This document shows, piece by piece, positions 33,601-45,500 of a stretch of 64,000 bases of DNA. The notes under the pieces were generated by a model that saw only the letters and a list, made by a program, of their open reading frames with translations, was not told the origin of the DNA and searched no databases. The stretch spans positions 496,001 to 560,000 of the forward strand of contig JAQGDQ010000057.1 in assembly GCA_030141605.1 (NCBI GenBank), read 5' to 3'. The translations under genes were made by a program, and so were the position numbers. This DNA comes from Tubiluchus corallicola (taxonomy: Eukaryota; Priapulida; Priapulimorpha; Priapulimorphida; Tubiluchidae). Within the stretch, counting starts at the first letter, position 1, and each line of letters opens with the position of its first letter.

Positions 33601-35440
33601 GTAGTTAGGTACTGCCATCTATGTGCTAATCTTGTTACATTCTACCAGCTGACTTACCTTCAGTATAATTGTATGGTCCAGTGACTACATACACACTGGT
33701 CCACTCCCTATCTAAAATTAATGGTTGTTGTGAAGCCTGTGCAAGTCTGCATAGGTCAAGTTCTATACCTGTATACTGGCTGTGAAACAGGTTTTACTGA
33801 TTGTTTTTGCTTTCTAGTTTTTGCTCCATGTTCAGTGCAGCAGTTTTGCTACTCATGTTTTCTATTGTTCAATACACACTTTTGTGTTGTGTGCAGTGCG
33901 AATATTTATTATAGATTTTTGGTTCCTATCCATAGTTCTCTGTGTGTAAACTCAATCATAACAAAGTAACTGAACAAAAACTTCAAAAATGACTTTCACA
34001 ACCCGTTCACCAACTGAATAGACCAGGCCATTCCATGTCAGCGGTATTATACTCAGTATGCAATACTGATATGCAGTTGCTTTGTAACGGGTGATTCATT
34101 GCTGTATAAAAGGGGTACCTGAAAAACTGGCTTCAATGCAATATTATTTGTATCATGTCATTTTATGGTGTCATTCTTCGTAAGTAGAGCGTGAACAGTA
34201 TGCTATTGAATTTGTGGTTTTTAGTATTCATGTGTTGTGCTTATTTCTGATATATGTCTATATTTACAGTCAGGTTTTTATTTTTTTCATGATAATAATT
34301 ATTAGCTATTAACGTGCAGCCCTTTAAACACCATTTAAATAAGTAGCAAAATGAAATGAATAAAATAGCTTTCATTAAAATCAGAGAAAAAAATCATCAG
34401 ATTAATAACACAAGATTTCATTGTTGCTAAAGAATTTTCTTTGTTTACATTCTCCTAAGTAAATAGTTATATACAAAAAAAAAACAATTTCTATACAAAT
34501 GAGTTTGAAATTAGATTAAAAATTAGGCAAAATTGTGTTAATCATGATAATGCTTCAAAAGTTTATTAAACAACGATAGTCATCTCATCACTCTACAATT
34601 ACAATGAAAAGAGAAAATATGCATACATAACAGTACAACTTAACTAAAAACAAAGAAAATAAACCACTTATACAGTTACTATATCATGGGCTTCTTGGGA
34701 GAATATAAAATAGCAATTAAGTTTACACAATTAATGTACAAGAGTTACTGCATAAAACTTATGAATTTAAACTCTGGTACCAACACTCAGACGATATTTT
34801 AATGGCCAGTCGAAGAGTAAGAATTTGAAGTTAGCTCAGGTAATATTGAGTGAAGCTTGAAAAAATAATCAGAGCATTCATACTGCACACTTCAACAACT
34901 CTGCAAAACTATGAATTACCTTGTGTTTTAATAATAATGCTTTTTGGTGCATATTGAAATGAGCCAGTGATAAATTACCAGACAGTGCAAACATTTGTAA
35001 GTCCCTTTCCCTTTGTTTAACACTCATAAAAGAATTTTAATTGTATTTTTCCACCATATTAATTTTGCTTGTGCACCAGAAATTTTAGAGTTTGATCCAT
35101 AACGTCAAAATTCAAATACGTTTAGATATTTCAGTTAATGTGATAACAAATTTGTAATAAATATGAACAGATATTTACACACATCTCACACGCAATTTTA
35201 CAAATAAATTGAAGCAGTAAACATTACAACAGCAAGAATAGAACCTTCAACTATCATAATAGTTAATAAAGTTATTATTTACAATAACTCACAGATCTTG
35301 TTGATTCATACTTTCTTCCAACAATAAGGTGACATTTGTATCTATCTTGCAGAGCAAATTGTCTACAGACATTGCCATGGCACCTCACGTCTTAATAAGT
35401 TTCCATATCTTGCTACACGTCTTGCGTTTCTGTCTTTCAG
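30620..35440. other. AT-rich spacer after the STING-like gene
   Basis: No recognised gene. A tRNA B-box-like GGGTTCAATTCTGG at about 33500-33515 may be a SINE relic. Open frames at 32996-33310 and 33721-33969 lack any family features. Confidence 0.45.
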
Positions 35441-37500
35441 ATCAAGTCACTCAAGCCAGTGAAGGCAAGATTTTTAGCTGATGTACGATCTTTCCATGAG
35501 AAGGTTTTTTTGAAAGGTTTTGGTAATTCTTTGAAATTGTTTTCCAGAAGCCATTACTTTTTAATTAATTGGTGTTTCTTTAATTAATTATTAGGTATTA
35601 AATCGCCTAACGGAATATCTAATGATGATCCGTATGATGTGGTCAAGAAGAATCCTTGGAGTGAAGAAGTACAAGTAAGAAGATTGCATTGGTTTGGGCA
35701 CACTAAAATTACCTCAAGAGTTTCCTCTTCCTATAGCATTTTGTAAAATTCTCGAAACGAAAAAAAATCCTGAGAAGGTGTCAGCTATTGATACAAAAAT
35801 ACATTATGGGCAGTAGCAGTGGACAGAAATTCATCAACATGTGGGACATTGTTGTTCTACCAACATGTTTGTTCTACCACATTTTTAATGACATTGTGAT
35901 TGAGGAAAATTACAGACCTTTTGTCGTTTAATGCATATCAAGTTTAATATAGTGAACAATAGAATGCATCTTGAGCACACACAGTTTAGACCTATTCATG
36001 GATACTAATTCCCCAATGATCACAAATGCATAAGAAATTAATTTACAGTAATAACCTTCCTTTGTGGTATTTCAAACTTAGGAAACTCCAGTAATATGTC
36101 ATAATACCAAAAGTATTGTTATAAAAAATTCACTAACGCACCAGTGTGAAATTATCAAGCATTTTCAAGCCATGCCCTCTGTAATAGCACATAATTGTGT
36201 TAATAAACATATAGAACAGTGAAGATGCTGGTCTCAATCACAGTTGTTTGTCTCCTGTTCAGCATGATTTGTGACATATGTTCACTGTCACATTTGCACT
36301 GTTGTTGATGTGGGACCCTGGCTAGGGGTGTGAGTAAGTGTTGGCACAGGTAAGTTCGTTAGCAAATCTTGTATAGCTGGATATATGCTGCACTCGCCTA
36401 AAAAATTAAAAGATAACCTATTGTAATCATCACAGTATTTCCAAATAAATTTTTACACATAAACGTACATACAAAGTAACAGTCCAGCAGTCCACAGGAT
36501 TTGGTCAAATGAAAGAGGTACCAATATCTAACTGTCCTCTGTCCTATCATTTATGGAAATAGTTAAGGTGTACAGACTTGGACGTCTGCCAGGTGCCCTC
36601 TCCTCTTCTACATGTGGCTGATGTTAACCCCTTAAGTAGCCCAAAATGCCTCCATGTAGATCAAAAGAGGGGTGTAGATGATAGACACGTAAAGGTCCAA
36701 ATTTTTTAGCTGCATTGAACATTTGAGGTACCCAGTTGAAAACAATTTTAGCTGGACATTGAATCCCATGGAGCCGTGCCAGACAGGTCACGCCCTATTT
36801 AAGCTCAGCCAGACAACCATTTCAATATGCTGTGTATGACCCTCCGAGTGATTAAGCCCAATCAAACACTGAAGGTACAAGTAAAGAATGAATGAACTTC
36901 AAATGATTGGTCATAACCCACACAACATGGCACAAGCCTTCTGTCTAGTCCTTGCCACTTGGCACAAAGCACTTATATTAGACGGTGCACAACCTGATCC
37001 TTCTCTTTATATTAGACTGTGCACAACCTGATCCTTCTCTTTATATTAGACTGTGCACAACCTGATCCTTCTCTTTATATTAGACTGTGCACAACCTGAT
37101 CCTTCTCTTTATATTAGGTTGTGCACAACCTGATCCTTCTCTTTATATTAGACTGTGCACAACGTGATCCTTCTCTTTATATTAGACTGTGCACAACCTG
37201 ATCCTTCTCTTTATATTAGACTGTGCACAACGTGATCCTTCTCTTTATATTAGACTGTGCACAACCTGATCCTGGTGGTCTCAATCACAGTTGTTTGTCT
37301 CCTGTTCAGCATGATTTGTGCACAAGATAGAATGTGCACAACCTGATCCTTCTCTTCACCTATAGAAGCCTTTATTATTTGATCTTTATTATTTCTAGTC
37401 TTTATTATTGGTCTTTCAACAAAATAACACATTTCATAATTTTCAGGTGAGTTGTCCTTATAATGAACCAGGCTTGGAGAATGGCAATAGCTTTTCATAG
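35441..37500 (+). CDS. Unidentified small exons: 3' end of an unknown gene or STING-like tail
   Basis: Three segments, 35441-35516, 35595-35674 and 37447-37500, join in frame to 69 codons and a stop. Splice signals are good: CTGTCTTTCAG before exon 1, ATTATTAG and CAA|GTAAGA around exon 2, ATAATTTTCAG before exon 3. An AATAAA follows 122 bases after the stop. The peptide is basic, then acidic/polar (DDPYDVVKKNPW). I do not recognise it. It could be a C-terminal extension of the STING-like gene by alternative splicing, but exon 5 offers only weak phase-0 donors (for example GCA|GTTGCT). The last exon overlaps coding-like sequence on the other strand, which lowers confidence. Confidence 0.3.
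36228..36273. repeat. 45-bp direct repeat, copy 1
   Basis: GGTCTCAATCACAGTTGTTT... is repeated almost exactly at about 37275-37320. The two copies bracket the region containing the 34-bp minisatellite. Confidence 0.85.
36972..37274. repeat. 34-bp minisatellite
   Basis: About nine near-identical head-to-tail units containing TTATATTAGACTGTGCACAA and CCTGATCCTTCTC. A stray unit part follows at about 37329-37355 after the 45-bp repeat. Confidence 0.95.
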
Positions 37501-37621
37501 TCTGACTTCAGCAACTCACAGGAATCCAACGCAAGTAAGCATGAAACATTGCACCTATTTGCACGATTAGCTGCTGATGACAGATCACTGAGATCATGAT
37601 TTGCTTTTGCAATTTTTTCCC

Positions 37622-37627
37622 AATAAA
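37622..37627 (+). terminator. Possible poly(A) signal AATAAA
   Basis: It lies 122 bases after the stop of the unidentified exons at 35441-37500. Chance occurrence is possible in AT-rich DNA. Confidence 0.3.
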
Positions 37628-37969
37628 TTGACTTTAGTTGTATTGCATTCAGTTGGAAGTTTGGAAGGAAATCTCATGCATTGCATGCACTGTGTCATTC
37701 CATCAAGTTGATATTCAATGTTGTAGCTGCGTAAGCTAGGCCTACATCCTAGCTGCAGACCTTCAAGCACATCTTCTTTACTGTGAGCACTGTTTCCAAA
37801 ACATTGACTTCATCATAAGACAGAGACAGGTTCAAAAATAATTTAGATGTACAGGATGAGTTTTGAGACTATTAAGGTGCTCAACCACATTTCTCTATGG
37901 ATACATTGAACCCTGGCCGTACTATAAACTGCATCAGAAGATGTGTAAACATAATTTTCCTCGCAATGG

Positions 37970-38140
37970 TTTCTATATTTTCTTCACCAGATGGTATTTG
38001 AGACCACAGTGAAGGGTTCTATAGAAAGACTGCACTTCTTCTGGTAGAAGAGCTGAGGAGATTTTAAGGTCTTCAAGGCCACTGTTGATGAAGATTTCCA
38101 TAAAGGCTTTGCCCTGATAACACTTCAAAGGTAAAGTGCA
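37970..38140 (-). pseudogene. Coding-like decayed segment, minus strand
   Basis: After an acceptor-like TTATCAG the minus strand reads an unbroken, non-repetitive 46-codon stretch (GKAFMEIFINSGLEDL...) and then, in a shifted frame, another coding-like run (EENIETIARKIMFTHLLMQF). The broken frames and adjacent repeats suggest a dead gene or transposon. Family unknown. Confidence 0.3.
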
Positions 38141-38749
38141 ATCAACCAAATCACATTCAAGTTCTTATCATCAGTATTCTGAACATTTTATAGCCAAATT
38201 TCTCCTTTTACTATAACTGTATATTAGCTGTAACTAGGCAGTATAACGTTGTACACTTTGTATGTTTCCACCTGTACCAAGGTATTCTCCTTTCCTATCA
38301 AGCTTTCCTATGACAATTGAAAAGAGAACTTTGGATACATGTCAGAAAAAGATGCCAGAGAGTGTCCAAAATGCCTATGACAAAAATTTGAGCATGATTT
38401 GATTGACTGCACTCTAGATTCAAAGTGTTATGCAGGCAACGCCCAAAAGAAAGTCTCCATCACTAAAGTCTGTAGACCTTAAAATTCAGTTTGCCTGCTT
38501 TACCGGAAAAGTACAGCTCCTCAATTGAACCCTTCTAGTGGTCCCAAACAACCATCTGGGGAAGAAAACACAATCATCCCAATGAAAGTATTGTTCATGT
38601 CTTTCCATACAGAGAACCACGTTTCTAGGAATGAAGTTAAGCACCTTTACACACTGAAAATTCATGCTTAATTGTTTGGGAAGCAGCCCCACTTGTGCAG
38701 TAGTTAAAGTTATAAAATCAGAAGTTAGAAGCATAAAGTCTTTGCTAGA

Positions 38750-39200
38750 AATTCAAAATAAAAGTTTCTGACAGGGACTAATCAGAAAGCTACATGTCTG
38801 ACATAGGTAACCCATGCTTTGTAGGATGACTATTTGAAAATTTTCGTTCCTGCTAACTTAAATCTTTGGCCTGAGTAAACCACAAGAAAGTGTCCATTGG
38901 TCCAAAATAAGGATTTTCTAGCAGATACTAAGCAGAGGATTACATGACTGGCACCAATATGTGGTACACGACTAATCATTTGAAGTTGTTTTTTTAGTAC
39001 TTTCTTTGTTTGACACGCGTTAAATCACAGAAAGGTCTAACGGCCCTTAATAAAGGTCGTTTGGCAGGGACTAAACTGAGGGCTGCATGTCTGGCATCAG
39101 ATATGCCACGACAATTCACTTGAAGTTGTTCTTTACAGATACCTTCAATGTTTTACTCATCTAAATCACTTTGAGGATCAAACAGGGAATGTTAGTGGGT
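38750..39200. repeat. Degenerate ~150-bp tandem repeat
   Basis: Three diverged units share GGGACTAA/GATACTAA, then GCTACATGTCTG/GATTACATGACTGGC, then CACTTGAAGTTGTT-like segments (near 38775, 38925 and 39070). Confidence 0.6.
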
Positions 39201-39431
39201 GTCTGAAAAAGCTCGGTTGTCTGGCCCTTTGGTATTCCATGTAATGCCAATGTCCAGTTAACATTGTTTTCAACTGGTTGCCTTCAACAAGAGCAGCAAA
39301 AAATTAGGACCCTTAAAGAGTGCCTGGGGGTCTCTAATTGTGGGAAACGTGTCAGTCGTCCATGCCTCTAATGACCTGATGGTACTCAACATAGTTTTCA
39401 GTGGTAACCCTAATATTTAAGCTAGCCCCTT

Positions 39432-42400
39432 TTAGGGCCATTTTAGGGAGTGTCGGGTCCGCATGCAGACGTGAATTAATGGTAATACACATTTTTTACA
39501 AAAATAAACAAACAATTTGAGATACTCAAGCTTAATTGACTTACTCATTTGGGGATTAAACTCTGCAAATCTTTTTAATAGGTTGCCTATAAGAGCAGCT
39601 TCAGGGGGCAATTGAATGGATGTTGGTCGAGCTATGCTGGGGTCAAAAAGTTGGGTCCGGTTTTTCTCCAATTCATACAGGATGGGTACAGAAAACGTTT
39701 GCTGATCAAATCCACCGTGAGCATTCTGCAGCATTCGAGTGAGATGCAACTGCAAAAAATATAATAGTAGAAATGTTGTTTAAATAAAGTGAAAAACAAT
39801 GAAATATCTAGTCAGAAAAGCATGCAAGTTATTCATTAACAGAAAAAATTATAAATGTTATCTGCTGCTGAATAATGTACAGCTAACTGAATTGTGGCAC
39901 TGGTAATTAAATGCTAGTGAACGGCAAGTTAACTTGATTATTTGCTGAAACATTTGATAACTGAATCAGAAAAACATACTAGTGAAACATGTACTATACA
40001 AACAAGTTAAATAAACAATGCATGCAAAACCACCAGTGCCCTCTTTCCACTAAAACACAGTTTCAGACAAAGACCCCAACTTAAAAAATAAAAAATTTAT
40101 ATATCAACTAAGGAGTATGAATGCAGGAAAATGTTTTGTAAATGATATAAAGTTTTGGATAAATTTGTATGGTACCAATTGATAGCATCCCTGACACTGA
40201 CGTTTGCTGCTGTTGCTTAATAAGAATGCCACATTCTGTACCTCTATCTTATTTTCACTAGCCATCAATTTCATGACAGACAATAGGAGTTATTTTGCAA
40301 TACCGTCACTAAATAATCAGTGACTAGTTCCTATAACTGTAATTGCTGAAGGTACTGGTTGCAAATCACCAGTTCAATAGGAATTTTTGCTGTGAAGAAA
40401 TCCATTTAAAACTTAAGAAAAACAGGCATTTAGTGGCAAACTTAATCAGATGCTGCAAATTGTTGCAGAGCTTTACAAAGCGAAGCTTCTAAGTTCTAGT
40501 TATGAAAGGCATACTTACAAAAAAGACAATAGAGTTGCGATTTTTAATAATAAATGCAGAAGTTCCCACAGGTGGGAATAGTTGTACAGGAAAGTGAGAG
40601 AAAACGTGTGTGGGAGGTATAATCCAACACCACTGCAGTGACCAATGTGTTGTTCCGCCTGAATTCTGCAATTGTAAATGAACAATCATCACAGAAACCT
40701 GGACAATGGCATGATTAGTAAATTAATTAATTAATTAATTAATTAGTAAGCTAATTAACTACTGTGCTTTCTTTGTTGAGGAAGGCTATTCGTTCTGCTT
40801 CACACCAAGGCCATTAAAGATGGTACCTGCCGTTCAAAGTACACCTCAATATAATTAGAACAAAAATTGGATAATGGTGGGTCACCGACTTTACTGCATT
40901 TTTTTCCAATAATTATTTAGGTCTTGCATCTGACTTTTTCATTTCCCCAATTTCTGCTTTATTCCATATGTGAATCACCTTTGATAACCTTGTTACACCA
41001 GACACTTTCTACACGTGGTATTAATTTCTTCAAACAAAATTATTAAAGTACATGTAAAATAATGACATCAATTCTTTAACATTCTTTCAAACAGTGACAT
41101 TTTGTGGCTTTTGAACACTTAGAGACTTCTGAAACTGTTTCACTATTCTTGTTATCAATTGAATTTTTTAAATTACATGAATTTTTAAAACATATGTATC
41201 AAAAAATAATTTCTTTCATATTAGATGTCTTTGCAGCTTATACAAGGAAACAACCTGATAAGGAGTAATCTTGGAAGCACGTTATTTCTTAGACACAAAC
41301 ACACACATAGTGCTTTTCAATTTACTTTGATTACTGTTCGTTTGAGAACTGCACTATGGTTCACTTACCAATTCAATTTTCATGATGTTGATAAGGTCCT
41401 TAAAGATTCGTCGAGGTACAGTGAGCATTTTCATGAAAGCAACGACCGCTGTGGGTCTGTAAGGAGGACAAGCTATCCGTCGCTCAAACATGGTCTCCAC
41501 AACCTGTAGGTCTTCTGCTAACCACTCATTCTGAAATTCTGAAATAAGAAATCAACAGTGAAAACTGTTTATTTGTTGATCAAAGCAGTTTGTTAAGCCC
41601 TCCTAATCAAGATTTCTAATTGAAATGGCTTCAATTAGTTCAGATATTTTACATTGTGTGACACTACAAGTTGGACATAGTTAGAAACTGAAATGCCAAA
41701 TAGTACTCTGACACCAACAATGGTAAGTAACCCAAATGACTCGTCCAAAAGATATTAATAAAAAAATATATTGGCATGGATTTCAGATCAATGGATATTG
41801 TACTATATAAAACAAAGCACGTGAGAAATGGTTAACTTGGCAATAATTAAATATGCAAGAATATGAATGACTGCGGCTACAATAAATGTAACAGACTTAT
41901 TATGACTGTAAACCTTTGCAAAAAGAATCTCAATGTTTCATTATAAAATGTTATTCCGTTTATACTACACAGTACATACTGCACCTTGGGTATACAGTAT
42001 ACTAGGGTACTGGCATCATATCAGGTCATCCATCTATAATCATCCAAATACATATAAATAATTCGTTGTTTAGAGTTGGTTAACTCTCACAATAATTTTC
42101 AACTTCCATTTCCAAATCAGCAAATGGAGTATTTTCAATCATAATGCTAACCAAACAGAGTATTTGTTTGACGAATTTTCTGTAATAGTTCGCAAACTGT
42201 TGACAGGAAATAACAAAACACTTTGCACAACATTTACAATGTTCACGGTATACACAAAAATATAGAAGAATACTGCAACCTTTACCTCAACAATACTACT
42301 AACTACTTCAATAACATCTGTCAGCATTCACATCATTCACTGCTATAAAAAATTTAAAAAATCTTACATTTTTATGACGTACCTGGTAATGGGGTCAGTT

Positions 42401-42500
42401 TAAGTTGTAAATGTTGTAAGGTCTGTGAATTTAATGAAACCTTACAAATCGTTCCATCAATTTTAAACTGTATCACTCCCGGCTCCGTTGTCATTGACAA
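39432..42500 (-). CDS. MED14: MED14 C-terminal part, four exons
   Basis: [41 protein letters not shown] and [16 protein letters not shown] follow human order. In the last segment the frame continues past NPQM to a stop at 39432-39434, giving a tail unlike the usual GECTIFAAVRDLM ending. A perfect donor (ATGA|GTAAGT) lies just after NPQM at about 39548-39557, so a further exon is expected, but I could not find it downstream. Confidence 0.85.
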
Positions 42501-45500
42501 CTGGAAAGACAGAAATAAAAACAACAATTGATGAGAAAGACGTCTACAACAACAGTACCAAAAATGTAACCAGCAGCACACGAAAGTAAATGAGGTCTGT
42601 AATGATTAAGCCATTTAAATTAAAAGTTTAATGGTTCATGGACTTTACCACTAAAATGCACTAATTTTACTTCATCTAATGACATTTACTTCCACAAAGA
42701 CTATGTCAGCCTTGGAAACAATATTAGGATTTTTTCTGAAATTTTGTCCACGTTCTCACATCTTAGCTGCAGATATATTGAACAGCACAAACTACGAAAC
42801 AAATTTGAATAGTAAAATTTGCACAATAATAATAAATGTGTTTATATGTAAACTTAGCAGCCTTCATCCACATAACAGGAAATACCAAGATTACTTTTTC
42901 ACTACCACTCATGAATATATACGTAAAGGTACCTATGCTTATGTTTATATTTAGATAATTATACACAGACGTCATTCAAACTGATATAATTGCATTAAAA
43001 ACCAACATCATTTTACTTCATAAGCATTATATTATCGGGAAACTCAAACAACGAATCTTTGGAATTGTTCAACTTTTACTGCACTGAGCTTCATTGCATC
43101 ACATTGCAGACAAGCAGCTATGCTTATATTTTCATAAGTAAGGCTTACATATTACAAATGATAAGGAAGTAGTCTAATATCTTAAAATCGTAGTGGAAAT
43201 AAAATGTGTGCAAGGGTAAAACTGTACTGTTTTATATTATTTACAGATTACGGTTGTATAATGTACAAAGTTTAAAGTATCACATAATAAAAACAGAACA
43301 GCTTTACAGACATGTTTTTACCAAAACAGGGAATGTTCCAGGTGACAATCCTGAAATTACTGTTACATATAATAAATTAAATCTATGCATTTACAAAAAT
43401 GCATTTAAATCAGTGGCTTTTGACTGACTCTGAGAAATAATAATAATTTCACTCAGGACACCTTAAGTAACTCAACACTTATCTCCAAGGTGGTCCCGAT
43501 TATTATTATCCGTATGTTATTTCGATAAACCCGCATCATTGGCCGAAGTACCGTTTGCGCCATTTTTCAAGTCTTTAGTATTACTCGGTCGAAAATTGAA
43601 CCCGCTATCTCCCAGATGGAAAGCAAGCATGCTACCATTGAGCTACACACTCGGCCTAAGTTTGTTACACCATCAAGGTACAGAGCATTCCACAGGATAA
43701 CAATACTTCCAGCTTGATAGATGCTCTGCTCAAATATTTAAACACAGTGTAACCAAGATTGATAAGTTTTAATACATATTGCAAGAAATTAAGAGAAATG
43801 ATTTTTACCATATCCTCGCTTTGTGCTACTCTTTGCATCTGTTTTCGTAGAAACACGCAACCCAGAAAGCGTTCAAGAGGTGATGTCGAGAAAGTGTCCG
43901 TTTGCGTTTCAGAAGGCGGTGTCGGAGTGAGGACATATGTAAGTGCTTGGTGGGAGAGGAGAGTAGGTATAGCTGCCGCCCATGATCGCTGAGGAAGTAT
44001 CCATGATGAAACAACGCCAGCTGAAAAAAATAAGCACTGATGTCGGTTGTTATCAAATAAACAATGAAAATAGATGCTAGAACAAAATTCAGTTCTGCTA
44101 TGCAAGGATAGCACCAAGTAATAAAGACAAAGACAAGAAGAAACATGTCGTAGTGAACAATCAAAAATCATAAAAAATACATTTAATTTGCAATTAAATT
44201 AACAACCTGTGAAACTGCTATTAGTGTAGTAGATATGGCTTCTGTCTATCTGTTACCTATTCTAAAAATGGGCTTAACCTAATAGTGAGCAGTTGCCCTA
44301 GTTTTGCTATATTCTGTGCTACTAGTTGGTTGTTACAAGATGTTACACGTAGACATCTTTTTACCTGCATTTCTGTTGAAACTGCTACATCAATAAACGT
44401 TTAAAGTGTCAACACGACAAAACACTTTCTCCCATTGACTTCATTGTGCATTACTGACCATTTTGCATTTGCATCAACAACTCAACACATTCTTGAACGT
44501 CAGAAGACAGTAAATGTCAAATTACTTTGTGTCAGTACTGACATTCAACAGTCACACAGTTAAAAATTTATTTTTGCTTTTTAACTTGATCATAAGTTGA
44601 TTCATTACTTGCACACACTTGTGCAAATAACATACACACATGCTTATGCACACTTGTACACACTTGCACATGCTTGCACACACATCTACATGCTTGCACA
44701 CACTTGCACAACCTTGCATACACTTGCACACAAACTGTTCTCTTAATATTTACTGTTACCAAAAATACATATATTTTACATAAGCACTTTTCATATATAC
44801 ATGTGAATATATGTCAATAAGTTTGCCATTAAAAGACGGAGACAATGACAACAATGTCAAGAAAGAATGTAAAATACTCACAAGAAGGGACCATCTTTGT
44901 TGGATCTTGAGGGCCACCAACAGAAGGAGAATGCATCACCGGATGACCTGGTGACATTGCAAGTGCAAGCCGATTTGCTGGACTGGGTCCAGGAACTGAT
45001 GGGGATGTTGGAAGTCTAGTACCTGGAGACTGAGTAGGAAACGGAGATCCGGATTCCACACCTTGCATGACTTGTCTTTTCTTGCCGGGAGATGCAGTAG
45101 AATCTACAAGTAAAAATTCATAAAATAAAACTGACAGGCTTCCACTTAACAAAAGGCATGGTTTTTATTCAGACACAACATTTTTAGTGTTTCGACATAC
45201 TAAGATCATTTTCATGCAACAATCACAAATAAAAATACAGTGTAAGAAATATATGCTAAAATCAACACTGTGACAAGCAAAACAAGACAAATACTGAATA
45301 ATAAACATGGATATCGTGTTATACAAAGCCAAAAGACAAAAAAATACAATTAAGTTACTCCTTCATGCTTCAGCCTCTGACCAACACCAATACACTGCAC
45401 CATATTTCAACATTTTAGCAAATTTGTAATAATGGTTTACCTGGTGTTGGCTGCATAAACGTTGCTGGTGATGGCATGTGGGGACTTGGTCCGTATCCTT

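Noticed and set aside
29503-35516. Splicing of STING exon 5 onto the exon at 35441 as the main gene model
   Set aside because: Only weak phase-0 donors (GAG|GTCATT, CCT|GTGAAG, GCA|GTTGCT) exist in exon 5, so I kept the in-frame stop and listed the exons separately.
36972-37274. Possible CRISPR-like array (regular 34-bp spacing)
   Set aside because: Units are head-to-tail with no unique spacers, in a eukaryotic genome; it is a minisatellite.
43580-43662. Functional tRNA gene on the minus strand
   Set aside because: A and B boxes are present but the anticodon arm and acceptor stem do not pair properly; better explained as a SINE head.
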